Positions 11,867 through 21,265 of a stretch of DNA of 64,000 bases are shown one piece after another. Source of the DNA: Microthyrium microscopicum (taxonomy: Eukaryota; Ascomycota; Dothideomycetes; Microthyriales; Microthyriaceae). The stretch covers positions 1,197,563-1,261,562 of the forward strand of contig MU004234.1 in NCBI GenBank assembly GCA_010405405.1, given 5' to 3'. The position numbers and the translations under genes were made by a program. The notes below the pieces were generated by a model. It saw nothing but the letters and a program-made list of their open reading frames with translations. It did no database searches and was not told where the DNA came from. How positions within the stretch are numbered: the first letter of the stretch is position 1; each line of letters begins with the position of its first letter.

Positions 11867-13124
11867 ATGGACACCGACAAGGCACCGCAAGATGCGATCT
11901 CTATTTATGACAGATTGAAACCTCTAAGAACCAAAGCGGAGGTGCAAGCCAGCAACGAGGTAGTCCATGTCTACGTCGTTGAAATTCCTAGTAAATCAAC
12001 CAGCGCATTGCTGAAGTACGCCTCAATACGCCTTATTTCAAGTGCAAAAACTTATCTAGCCTAGAATCGTAAAAACAGCTATTCCGTCATACGACGTGAC
12101 GAATCTCCAGCACCTACGCCGTCTAGCAAAGGAAGAATTTCTGCCACCACATCTAAAACTCAACACGCCCACGGATATAGACACACTTCACCTGCTAATA
12201 TGTCCAACGGCTGCGATAACTGTCGCAGAGCTACAGGCTGCTTTTACGCTGGCCGCGAATTTATTTGAGCCACTTCAGTCTAGTATTCGGACTGTTACGG
12301 TTCCCTTTCACGCGCCCACGTCTGCGGCTCAAGCGGCGGAATGGACGGACAAGTACTGGCCTATTGTGTATAAGAATACTAATCCTCATGGACCGCATCC
12401 GGCTCTCATAGCACGTGCCCAAAAGGAATTGGCAGCTAATGGTGATGCTCAGGTATATATGCGCCTAGCGGAAGATGTGGCAGCGCAAGCTGTTGAATTT
12501 GACTGTGGGGAACGTATTGGTGCTGTTGTAGTTGAAAGGACAAGCAAGGCCAAGAATGGTACACGGGTAGTGGCTGTCGCCGGGGATGGCCGGTACACGG
12601 GTATGGTGAACAGCAGCGGGCATAGAGCGCCGGGTGAGAAGGGTAATGTCCTCGCTCATCCGGTGTTGCGAGTAATTGCGATGGTCGCGGCGAAGAGACG
12701 AGCGGAGGAAGAATCGAGTGTGTCCGGCGACGACGACTCGACTAGCGATATGACTGATATTGCAGCCTCAACCGTGTTGGCCGATATGCCCTTGACACCA
12801 CTGGAGAAAATCTACTCCGAACAGTCGGACAATCTTGAACCACATGGCTACCTATGTTTGGATTTAGAGCTTTACTTGACGCACGAACCCTGTGTCATGT
12901 GTTCAATGGCCATACTTCATTCTCGGTTTGGAAGAGTTGTATTTGGCCAGCTCATGCCCAAGACTGGTGCTCTGAGTGCAGAGGCTGACAGTCTGGGCTA
13001 TGGACTATTCTGGCGAAGAGAACAGCTGAATTGGAAATTCCTGTGCTGGGAACTGAAACCATCCGTACCGGACGACACACCAAGCCCTCGTGCAGGCACT
13101 GTTGATTCGGACCTACAGGTTTGA
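11867..13124 (+). CDS. TAD3: tRNA-specific adenosine deaminase subunit Tad3 (ADAT3)
   Basis: Non-catalytic partner of Tad2 in the heterodimer that converts adenosine 34 to inosine in tRNA anticodons. Exons are 11867-12015 and 12065-13124; the 49-nt intron (gtacgc...cctag) joins in phase 2 to read LLKIVKTAIPSYDVTNL, giving 402 residues. The cytidine/deoxycytidylate deaminase fold is visible in the second half. The zinc ligand motif reads HPVLRVI, with Val where the active subunit has the catalytic Glu, and the other zinc motif is PCVMCSMAILHSR. The Val replacement is the hallmark of Tad3 and means this is not Tad2. An acidic Ser/Asp-rich insert (about residues 255-285) separates the motifs. 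The ATG lies about 200 bases from the divergent F-box gene, suggesting a shared promoter. Confidence 0.93.
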
Positions 13125-13460
13125 AATCATATAATATCTTGATCATTTGTACCATGCGATCAACGTCTGTATAGAGACGAGCGAGTAGGCACGACATGTG
13201 GGTGATGATCATGATATACACTGCAACGACATTACCCCATGAGGAAGTTCTCCACGAGGCTCAAAAGCTTGCAGTCATGTATAACAAAGCTAGCTCGGCT
13301 TTCCATTATATATTCTATGTGTCTCCATGGAGTTGAAACACGGGATTTTCGAGTAGACTGCAATCTAGAACATGCTGGGTAGCTTCCTCCCGGAGGCATG
13401 ATCTGACGCCCGGCTAATTCAACATTCTAGAGTAACTATGAGACATAGAAGAATAAAGTA
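13125..13460. other. Short convergent intergenic stretch
   Basis: About 335 bases between the stop of TAD3 and the stop of the minus-strand HET gene; it should hold both 3' ends. I see no coding signal or repeat. Confidence 0.5.
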
Positions 13461-15782
13461 TCACACAGGAACCGCGATCCCTTGTCTGTCCATGGAGCTG
13501 TACACTTGACAAGGTTTCTTTAAGCACGACTCGGCGTCTAGATCTCCACGACCTTCCAACCTCTGAGCTCCCTCAATATCCCACTGATTTTCGTAACTGT
13601 TTCCCCCGGCAAACATCTCTATCTCATTCATTTCAAAGTCATGCGATGTCCATGTATGCTTTGGATGGTTCCATTCGTGCTCGTCAAGCCAGATATTACG
13701 ACCAGAGTAGCTGGCTGTGTCGAACGAAAGCTGAGTTAGCTTCCAGATCGGCAAGAAATGATCAAACGCCCATGCCGTTGATGGTTGAAAGCGCGCTCTG
13801 TCGCTTGGAGTATCCCAATCCATCACAGAACCGTCCTTGACAATACCCGCACGGCCAACTAGAATGGGTACCTGTCCGATTCCTTGTGGACGAGTGATCA
13901 CCACAGAATTCGTCTTCCAGTATTGAACCAGCAGGTCCCCAGGATTTGTTTCCCATGGCGTAAGTCCTAAAATCACCTCTCTATGCGGACCAAATGCAAT
14001 GAAAAGACGTGAGGAGTAGAAGGAGTAGGGGCTGTCTGTATTCAGAGACATGAAGTTTCGGATTCTATGGTCAGACGCCGAACCAAGGAGCATTGTCAAT
14101 CGCTCGTTGATGGATTTGGCGCTTCTCATGCTGGTGTCGTTGCATGCTAGGCCCCAAATGTTTCCAAGCTTTGCTGCCCAGCGTCTAGGCACATATGGTT
14201 GCTCGATGAATTCTCGATATGTTGGTCCAAGATCGCAGACGACTCCCGCCACTACCCCACTTGATCTTACCAAGATTTGGTTTCCCTCAACCTCAGCTGG
14301 AGTCTTGGCCGCCCAGAGTTTCGAGGATTCGGGACTGGATGGCAGCAACCATATAGACTTTGTGGCGCTTTGGATTTGGAAGAGGTATGAAAATGTCCGA
14401 AGAGAAAGCGATTTGATCAAGTCAATCCAGCTGATGACGGATTGCAGCTTCGGGACTAGATTACAATAATCTTTCCGAGACTCGCCACAAAGGAAATAAG
14501 AGAATGAGTCTGCATTTTCACCAGGATTTGGCGGGACCACATGCTTGGTGATGGAAATCTCCTTCTTCGACAAGATAGACCGCACTAAGCCAGCAAGCCA
14601 AGTAGTTTCGACCGCTTCATCAGCTGTTCTAAGGCATCGTGTATTCCAAAAAGCGAGCAGCTCTTGATAGATTGATAGCAGTGATTTTGAGTAGTCCACG
14701 ATCAGACAGTTTTCCAAGCAGTCACTAGCCATGCCAACAAATGCAAAGATTCTGTCTAGCTTTAGCGAGGAGAAACAATCTCCAAATTGGTCTAGAAGCT
14801 TATCAAGAGCATATACGTCGCCATCCGAGTATTTTGCTTCGCGTAGGTCATCGAGTTTCAGAACTGGATCGATTGATGCACTATCGAGCGGCACTTTTTT
14901 CTTGTATAACTTCATCAACCGTATAAACTCGGACCATGGAAGTGCAGAGTATCCTGAAACTACGCGTATTCTTGAGGCCATCGCAATCTCCTGGACGATC
15001 CAACAGCGTTTCCAGTATTCTTCCTGGGTAAGGAGGTAGAGCCAGTATTTCGTCACCGCCCATTCGTCTGTGGCCCGGCTGATTGCCCAGTCGCCGTGCC
15101 ATTGCGAGAAGCGTGCTTGTTCAATCCAGCGAGGCCCTGTATGGTCCCCAAGCCACACAATCACTTCTTGTGCTCTTGAATAGATGAAAGACATCAGGGG
15201 TACTTGAATACTCTTTTCTTCGTTATCGCCTTGGTTAATACTGATTGCATCGATCCACACGGTTTGTGACTTTTCTAAATCTCGGATATAGAACAGGGCG
15301 TTCCAGAGATTCTCGCCGACATCCATTCGCTTTCCGTTAACCGTGATGGGTTTCGTTTTCTCTGTACTTCCCCAGGTATAGCTTAGAGTTCTGTACTGCG
15401 GCCTTTCCAGAAAGGATTGCGATTCCAGTGTTGTCTCTATGCCCCATATGTCACGCGATGGGTGAATATGTAAAAGACGTATGTTGCTATCTGGGCTTCG
15501 AAAAGCGGGATATCCAGATGCCATCCATGGAAGTAAACCAGAAGTCTTATCGGAACATAGTGGTGGGTAATCCGAGCTTGTCCAAGGCTCATTGAAATTC
15601 AAGCCGTACCAAAAGTCCGTCACTGTGGTTCGCACGATGCTGAAAGGCAGCCATAGCGCAAAGACGATCAGGAACGCCGTTCTCCATGATGAAGTTCGTA
15701 AGAAGTCAGAAACGATGTTTCCATTTGTTCGATAGGCCCACTGGAAGAGAGCCCAGCCACGTTCAACGAGAATATGTGACAT
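13461..15782 (-). CDS. HET (heterokaryon incompatibility) domain protein with N-terminal membrane segment
   Basis: Single-exon protein of 773 residues. The HET domain (PF06985) starts near residue 129 with the signature YRTLSYTWGS, followed by VWIDAISINQGDNEEK and IYSRAQEVIVWLGD, and then the usual WIVQEIAMA and ILA/FVGMASD blocks. HET domains are TIR-related and in studied fungi trigger cell death when incompatible nuclei meet; whether this one does is unknown. Unusually, residues about 35-60 contain a hydrophobic stretch (TAFLIVFALWLPFSIV) that could anchor the protein in a membrane, with the HET domain behind it. The long C-terminal half has no domain I recognise. The neighbouring GH5 gene is on the same strand with a 319-base gap. 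Confidence 0.93.
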   Translation of the reverse strand: MSHILVERGWALFQWAYRTNGNIVSDFLRTSSWRTAFLIVFALWLPFSIVRTTVTDFWYGLNFNEPWTSSDYPPLCSDKTSGLLPWMASGYPAFRSPDSNIRLLHIHPSRDIWGIETTLESQSFLERPQYRTLSYTWGSTEKTKPITVNGKRMDVGENLWNALFYIRDLEKSQTVWIDAISINQGDNEEKSIQVPLMSFIYSRAQEVIVWLGDHTGPRWIEQARFSQWHGDWAISRATDEWAVTKYWLYLLTQEEYWKRCWIVQEIAMASRIRVVSGYSALPWSEFIRLMKLYKKKVPLDSASIDPVLKLDDLREAKYSDGDVYALDKLLDQFGDCFSSLKLDRIFAFVGMASDCLENCLIVDYSKSLLSIYQELLAFWNTRCLRTADEAVETTWLAGLVRSILSKKEISITKHVVPPNPGENADSFSYFLCGESRKDYCNLVPKLQSVISWIDLIKSLSLRTFSYLFQIQSATKSIWLLPSSPESSKLWAAKTPAEVEGNQILVRSSGVVAGVVCDLGPTYREFIEQPYVPRRWAAKLGNIWGLACNDTSMRSAKSINERLTMLLGSASDHRIRNFMSLNTDSPYSFYSSRLFIAFGPHREVILGLTPWETNPGDLLVQYWKTNSVVITRPQGIGQVPILVGRAGIVKDGSVMDWDTPSDRARFQPSTAWAFDHFLPIWKLTQLSFDTASYSGRNIWLDEHEWNHPKHTWTSHDFEMNEIEMFAGGNSYENQWDIEGAQRLEGRGDLDAESCLKKPCQVYSSMDRQGIAVPV

Positions 15783-16101
15783 GCCGGACGGCTGAGGTTG
15801 ATGGGACAGCTTGACGCATCATCATTTGTGGTTCATGACCAAGCGCAACGAGCGAATGAATAGGCTATTGCAAAGAAAATGTTCACAGCACGAGAAATCA
15901 TGGGATGAAATAAGCAACAGGCGAGAAGAGTCGATCTGGCCGAGTGTCGTTCAAAAGGCAGCGACATATATCTTCGTCTTATTGGTGGATAAGTTGCCCC
16001 TGCGTCCACTATTTACCAACCCCCCTTATGTGGCGCTAAACATACAAGGGTAAGATGAAGCATTATTCATGAATCATGAACAAACAGTTCCTTAATCCTT
16101 A
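15783..16101. other. Intergenic stretch between GH5 gene and HET gene
   Basis: About 320 bases holding the 3' end of the GH5 gene and the promoter of the HET gene, both on the minus strand. No coding signal seen. Confidence 0.4.
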
Positions 16102-17603
16102 TCATCTCGACAACTTCATGATATAGTCTGATATAGTCCGGTTATCTCTCACATCGCTCCAATCGTGCTTCAAAAGTCCTAGTATCTTGTCAGATTTCTG
16201 CACCTGGTACGAGTGTTGCCACTTACCCCATTCCTCATCTGAATCCTGTTTGCCAGATCTGTCATAATAACTTCCCGACAAAACCCAGTATATCCAACCA
16301 GCCTTGTTCTGCTTGAAATACGTCTTGAGACATTGAGCATAAGGCGTCTGGAAAGCCTTCCCATCTTGTGCGAAACCAAACTCGGTCATTACCACTGGCA
16401 TAGCTTTCGAACTCTCAAGCTTCATTGCTCCCCATCCACTGCGATCAAGACTGGAGGCAAATCCACTGCATTCTTTAATGTTATTCTTTTTGTCATCGTA
16501 GCGATGGAGTTCAAGGGCAGTCTTCTTGGTTGGCCATTCCTCCTTTTTGAATTTGCCGTTTGTGACGATTGAAAAGTCAGTGTCGAAGCCTAATCCAGAG
16601 AGAAATATGATTGCATTTGGGTTCTCCCTGTTGACTGTTTGAGCAGCGTTCTTCACGTGGCGTGTCCAGACGTCCCAGTTGTAAGTGCTCTTGAGGTTAG
16701 CATTGCCGTCAGGAGATCTCAGCTCATTTCGGAGGCCATAACTGGCAAGAGTTGGCCACGATTTGGTCTTGAAATTGTGAGTTTACGTCAAACCAGCAAA
16801 GTTCAGGGGCATCATACGTGATTTGCCATAAACTTCCATCCGCGAATCCATCGCTCAGTGTCGAAATCTCTGTCGCCAAACCAAGCGTTGCCATCGTTTC
16901 CGCCACAACACCACATGGCTTTCGAAATGTGATTGTCTGCAAATCGGTCAGCGTCCAGTGACTTCGATGACAAGATGTGCTTAGCAAGGTGCATTTGGAG
17001 CATGCGAAAATGGCTCTACGATCTAATCGTCTGGAAATAATCAAATTTCCATCTTCTTCACAAACCACCATCGTCGCTTTACAGGGCATAAATCAACAAC
17101 TTACCCAAATGCACCAAAATGCCGGCCTTTCCCAACTCCTCTGCAACCTTGTCAAAGATCTACTCATTACTTAGCACTTCTCTCAGAACGATTGTCATAA
17201 AGACCGCCTTTCCACATACCTGCAACCTAGTAACACCCTCCGGAAACCGATTCTTCTCCACAATCTTCGCCCAAATCGGCGCCCCATTCTTCTCCCCTAG
17301 CGCCTTCAGCACACCGCTTTTTGCATCTACAGTACCTGTGATAGCTTCATCGACCATCTGCGTCGAGTACGTGAAACGCACAACGTTCATGTTTAGCTTC
17401 TTGATACTCTGAACAATGGATGCAATTGACTGGTACTGTAGACCCTCCGGGATCATGGCGCCCATATGACCAGGCCAATTGACACCGGCATAATTAAATT
17501 TTGTGCCGGTGGCGTCGATGAATGAGGCGCCAGATGTTGAGAGGGGGATGGTGATTGCTAAAGTGGATAGGGGGAAGAAAGAGAGGAGAAGAGCGATATA
17601 CAT
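16102..17603 (-). CDS. Secreted glycoside hydrolase family 5 protein (cellulase-like)
   Basis: Four exons on the minus strand: 17603-17220, 17159-17105, 16936-16818 and 16767-16102. All introns are GT-AG and frame-consistent, giving 407 residues. The N-terminus is a signal peptide (MYIALLLSFFPLSTLA), so the enzyme is exported. Family 5 landmarks: FNYAGVNWPGH near the start, DNHISKAMWCCGGNDG at the exon 2-3 junction, YGLRNELR with the acid/base Glu in the Asn-Glu pair, LHRYD, and MTEFGF with the nucleophile Glu. Both catalytic Glu residues are present, so the enzyme should be active on a beta-glycan; cellulose, mannan or another glucan cannot be told apart by eye. The third intron from the start (16937-17104, 168 nt) is longer than the others. 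The exon reading is supported by exact restoration of conserved blocks. Confidence 0.9.
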
Positions 17604-18011
17604 AGTGTATGTCAAAACAAAGGAGCGACTAGAATGAAATAAAAGAATGAGTTGATGAGGTGTTGAAATTGGACATATAGGAATGGTGAATCTGCAGTGA
17701 TGAAAGGTCCATGCACGGGGATTTATATTGACAGTATAAGGGCGTGGATAATTTCGGTATAGGTTTTTCCTACTACATTGGCTCCTTGAGCTTGTAACTT
17801 TAAAATATGAAGCCGAGTAGAATATGCTCTTCTCACGTTTCTTTAGATGCATGAAATATAAGAATCAATATGATTTTTCCAATACATTCTTCATGAGGAA
17901 GGATTATAATGAATGATTAACGTTTCTACGCACATTGATGATTCTCAGAACACCATCATACTCCTTCCATCTTTACACCATGATATTAATACAAAAATCA
18001 ATCGATTGATT
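17604..18011. promoter_or_regulatory. Promoter region of the GH5 gene
   Basis: About 400 bases upstream of the GH5 start and downstream of the Ser/Thr-rich wall protein, which lies on the same strand. An open frame reaches back from the GH5 ATG to 17852 but has no good upstream start, and the signal peptide sits at 17603. Nothing else seen. Confidence 0.4.
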
Positions 18012-19220
18012 TCAATAAAGCAAAACCAAAGACATCAAAGCAATCACCATAGCCACACTAGCACCATATCGTTCATTCCTCGCAGCATCGCCCTTCTTGT
18101 TTATAGCAACGCTAACACTTGCTATTCTAATATTAGTATCATACACTCCAAGTTCATTTCAATAGCACTTACGAGTAGCGCTCGCGATCACAGAGGTGGA
18201 ACTTGGTGACTGTGTTGAAGAAGTACTATTTGCGGCCACAAGTTTCTCCACACCTGCCGTGATGATCAACGTATCCCAGGCGATCTCATTAGCGGCGTAT
18301 GTCACTGTGACGGTCGCGTTGGCAGTTCCGTTGGAAGGCATTGGGGTGGCTGTGATGCATGGTGCGGAAATTGTGTTGGTATGAACGCAGACTGCGCTCG
18401 ATGCGCTCGGGGCTAAGGAGCAGGAGACTAATGGAACGGCTGCTGTAGCTGCGGTAGAAGTCGAAGACGAACTTGAGCTATCCACTGAAGACGAAGACGA
18501 AAATGAAGACGAGGAGGAGGAGACGCCTGAAGAACTAGACGACACTCCAACTATGGTCGATGTCGAATTTGAGGGTCCTACTACAAGCGTTATAGTCGAA
18601 AGTGGACTGGGAACTGTCGTTGAAGCTGCTGGTCCGCGGGCAAACATAGATGGCCCTTGAGTGAGCGTCACTGTCGAGGAACAGGCTGTTGCATTACCAA
18701 CGGCTTCGCAGTCGATGGCGTATACGGTTCTGGAAGGGTCGGCAGAAACAACTGCACCAAAGTAGGTTGTTGTAGTGTAAGTTTCATTTGATGGCGCATG
18801 AACATTGAATAGCAACACTGTCGTTTGTGGCGCCGCAGTTGTGGTCGTTCCATTAGCAGAAGTCGATGTTGTTAGTGTAGTTGCTGAAGTTGTTGAAAGG
18901 GTACTTTGTGAAGAGCCTTGGGAAGGCCAGATTGGCATCCATGGTACTTTGGTGCAGTTGCAATTCTCGGTGGTTATCGTGGAAGATGTTGAGCCAGCAG
19001 TAGATGATGACTGCGACGAGGATGAAGATTCCACAGAAGATAAGGATACGGACGAAACTGAGGACTCAGTTGATGATAGTATCGTTGTTATACCAGTGGC
19101 AGTCGTCACTGATGTTATTGTCTGGGTTTCAATCTGGGTAGTAGTGATTGTTGTGACATCTGCTGTCGCTAAAGAACAAAGAAGACAAATTGATAGCAGA
19201 GATGATGTAAGCAAATGCAT
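18012..19220 (-). CDS. Ser/Thr-rich GPI-type cell wall protein
   Basis: Two exons on the minus strand, 19220-18173 and 18121-18012, joined by a 51-nt intron (gtaagtgc...aatag) in phase 1, give 385 residues. The N-terminus is a clear signal peptide (MHLLTSSLLSICLLCSLATA). The mature chain is dominated by Ser, Thr, Ala and Val with long Ser runs (about residues 215-265) and several Asn-Gly/Asn-Ser-Thr glycosylation sites, as in heavily O-mannosylated wall proteins. The second exon matters: it supplies a hydrophobic tail (GASVAMVIALMSLVLLY) right at the stop, which fits a GPI-anchor signal, whereas reading through the donor would end early without one. I know no enzymatic domain in it. The likely role is structural or adhesive at the cell surface. 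Confidence 0.82.
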
Positions 19221-19970
19221 CTTGAATGTGAAACGAATATGCAGATTAGTTTATAAGTTGATGATATGATATGGATTGAAACCTTGGAAGAACTGATAGA
19301 GGGATCTTCATGACCGGCGATGTGTACCTAAAGTACCAATTCATGCATCGTACTAAACCTCAATCCGACTGTCAATTCTATGAACCCATTTTGAAAATGA
19401 GAATAGATTTCCTGCAAAGGACCCAACAAAGAAGTTCTCGCCTCGTAGAAGATACATGTTGGTTCCAACAGGCGCGTAAAATGTTGGGATGAAGTTGGAG
19501 GCTGAGCAAAATGGGTCTGCCATCTTTCGCGCCTAGCTACAATAATGCGGCCAGAACATTAATGCCAGAACTGAATCTAGCAATGCAATCAAAAAAATCC
19601 AGCTAAGAAAGCAAAAGAGTGTTTCAAAGGTGTATGTGGGAAGATGGTCCTTAAAGGAGGCTCAGCGTTGGAGACTCCACCAACATCAGACATTGAAACA
19701 TCCACCATCCAGCCAGATCCAGGTACGACCGTATCCGTACCAACATACGCCGCCAACCTACCACAAACCTGTCTTTACCCAACTATTTCCCGCCTGACCC
19801 CAAGATACAAAGTTAAATAGCAATCATCTCCTCCCAAGCAGTAAAACTACCCCGACTTCAACCCGACTACATCAACTCCCTCCACGCCACCCACATCACC
19901 AACATCAACCACCAACCCAAGCGCCAACGGGTACCAACGACAACCAACACCAACACCAACAACCGCCACA
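19221..19970. promoter_or_regulatory. Divergent promoter region with CAAC-rich leader
   Basis: About 750 bases between the wall-protein start and the DUF7053-like gene. From about 19860 to 19970 the plus strand is almost only C and A with repeated CAACACCAAC-type words directly before an ATG, which looks like an unstructured mRNA leader of the downstream gene. No coding signal is supported. Confidence 0.45.
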
Positions 19971-20598
19971 ATGTGTCCGTCCCCAAACCCACCATCTCTT
20001 GCCCCCAACTTCCTAACCCTCCACAGTCTTCAGCACAACAGCCCATCTCCACCACCGGACCCTCCTCCCCCCAACAGCCACCCTCGCCGACGCAAACACC
20101 GTCTTCGCCAACCACGATACACTCCTCCATCTCGACCCCGAAATCGTCTCCTACACATCCATCGACGCACCTCCAACGTCCGCGGCCGAACATACAAATG
20201 CGGAAACAAATTGGTACCAAGTGACAGACCATATGGCAGGTTTGCCGGCCGGTCTGTGGGACACGACGATAAAATATAATATAAGTATTACGCCAATTGA
20301 GAACGGGATTAGACGGCATGTGAGTGCGACGTTGGGATTGGAGCAGGAGAGTACGTGGGTTGTTGAGGAGGCGAGTGCGGCGGATCTGGAAAGAGAGGTG
20401 GCAGTAGATGGAGAAGGCAAGGGTAAGAGGTTGGTGTTAGTGGAAGATATTTACATTACGGCGTCTCGTGTGCTGATGGGCACTGTTAAGGGGAAGTGCG
20501 AATCTGCATACCCGGGGATACATGCTAAATGGATGCAGCATGTAGTTGAAGCTGGTAAAGAGACTACAAGTGGCAAGACTGAGCAGGTGGTTGTGTAA
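19971..20598 (+). CDS. DUF7053-like fungal protein
   Basis: The main exon (20027-20598) encodes VFSTTAHLHHRTLLPP, then a START-like small fold with WYQVTDHMAGLPAGLWDTTIKYNISI, and near the end LMGTVKGKCESAYPGIHAKWMQHV. This pattern fits the fungal DUF7053 family (roughly 190 residues, function unknown). In frame upstream there is a stop, so an intron must precede it. I propose a four-base coding part of exon 1 (ATGT at 19971-19974) and an intron 19975-20026 with a CTAAC branch site and a ccacag acceptor, which gives 191 residues starting MFFSTTAHL. The donor (gtccgt) is weak, and a start near 19643 with a donor near 19720 is an alternative. The body of the gene is secure, the first exon is not. 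The first half is extremely Pro/His/Thr-coding and C-rich, unlike the second half. Confidence 0.65.
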
Positions 20599-21265
20599 AT
20601 GACGATAATCATAGATTTTTGTTTAGAGTTTAGAACGCACTCGCGTGTGCTTTTAGATGTATGATATGATGATTAGAGACGCTTGTAACGACGAATTGAA
20701 TTGCAGATTATTAAGACAGATTCTATTCTCGAATCTAACATGATCATTAACATCAACACATTAAAGCCATATGATAACTCATGGCTTGCTAGCAGACAGC
20801 TAGCACTTCTTAAACCCGTGTTCAACCATCGCGCTTCCCTTCTTTGGGCCTACAGAAACTCCTAAACGCAATGCTCTACATCCATGGGTATGCCGTGATA
20901 ACTAAAATTAATGTGAAAGAAAATCCTTCCACCGTTCTCGCTAGCCTAGTCAATTGAAAAGTAGCCAGATAGGCTGTGATTGTTTTGACTGAAGTCTGAA
21001 AATCGATATCGATGTATGATGAATGAAAGTGAGTTTAATATACTGAGAGTTGACGTGATGGAAGACAAATGAAGTTGATGTCGAGGCATAGGTAGTCTAT
21101 TCGGTTCAAAACAATGCGAATGATTTTCTGCCGTTGGTCGGCTCGTTGATAAATCGTATGATGATGACATGTCATAGACATAAGTGTGGATTGTTGGAAG
21201 GGGTCTCAACCTCTGACGATATTGTGGGAGCTTGTTGTGTGCATTGACGAGACCAGCGAGCTGTC
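20599..21265. other. Convergent intergenic region
   Basis: About 670 bases between the stops of the DUF7053-like gene and the SREBP gene. A minus-strand frame continues past the SREBP stop in another register but is not coding-like. I see no repeat or RNA gene. Confidence 0.45.
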
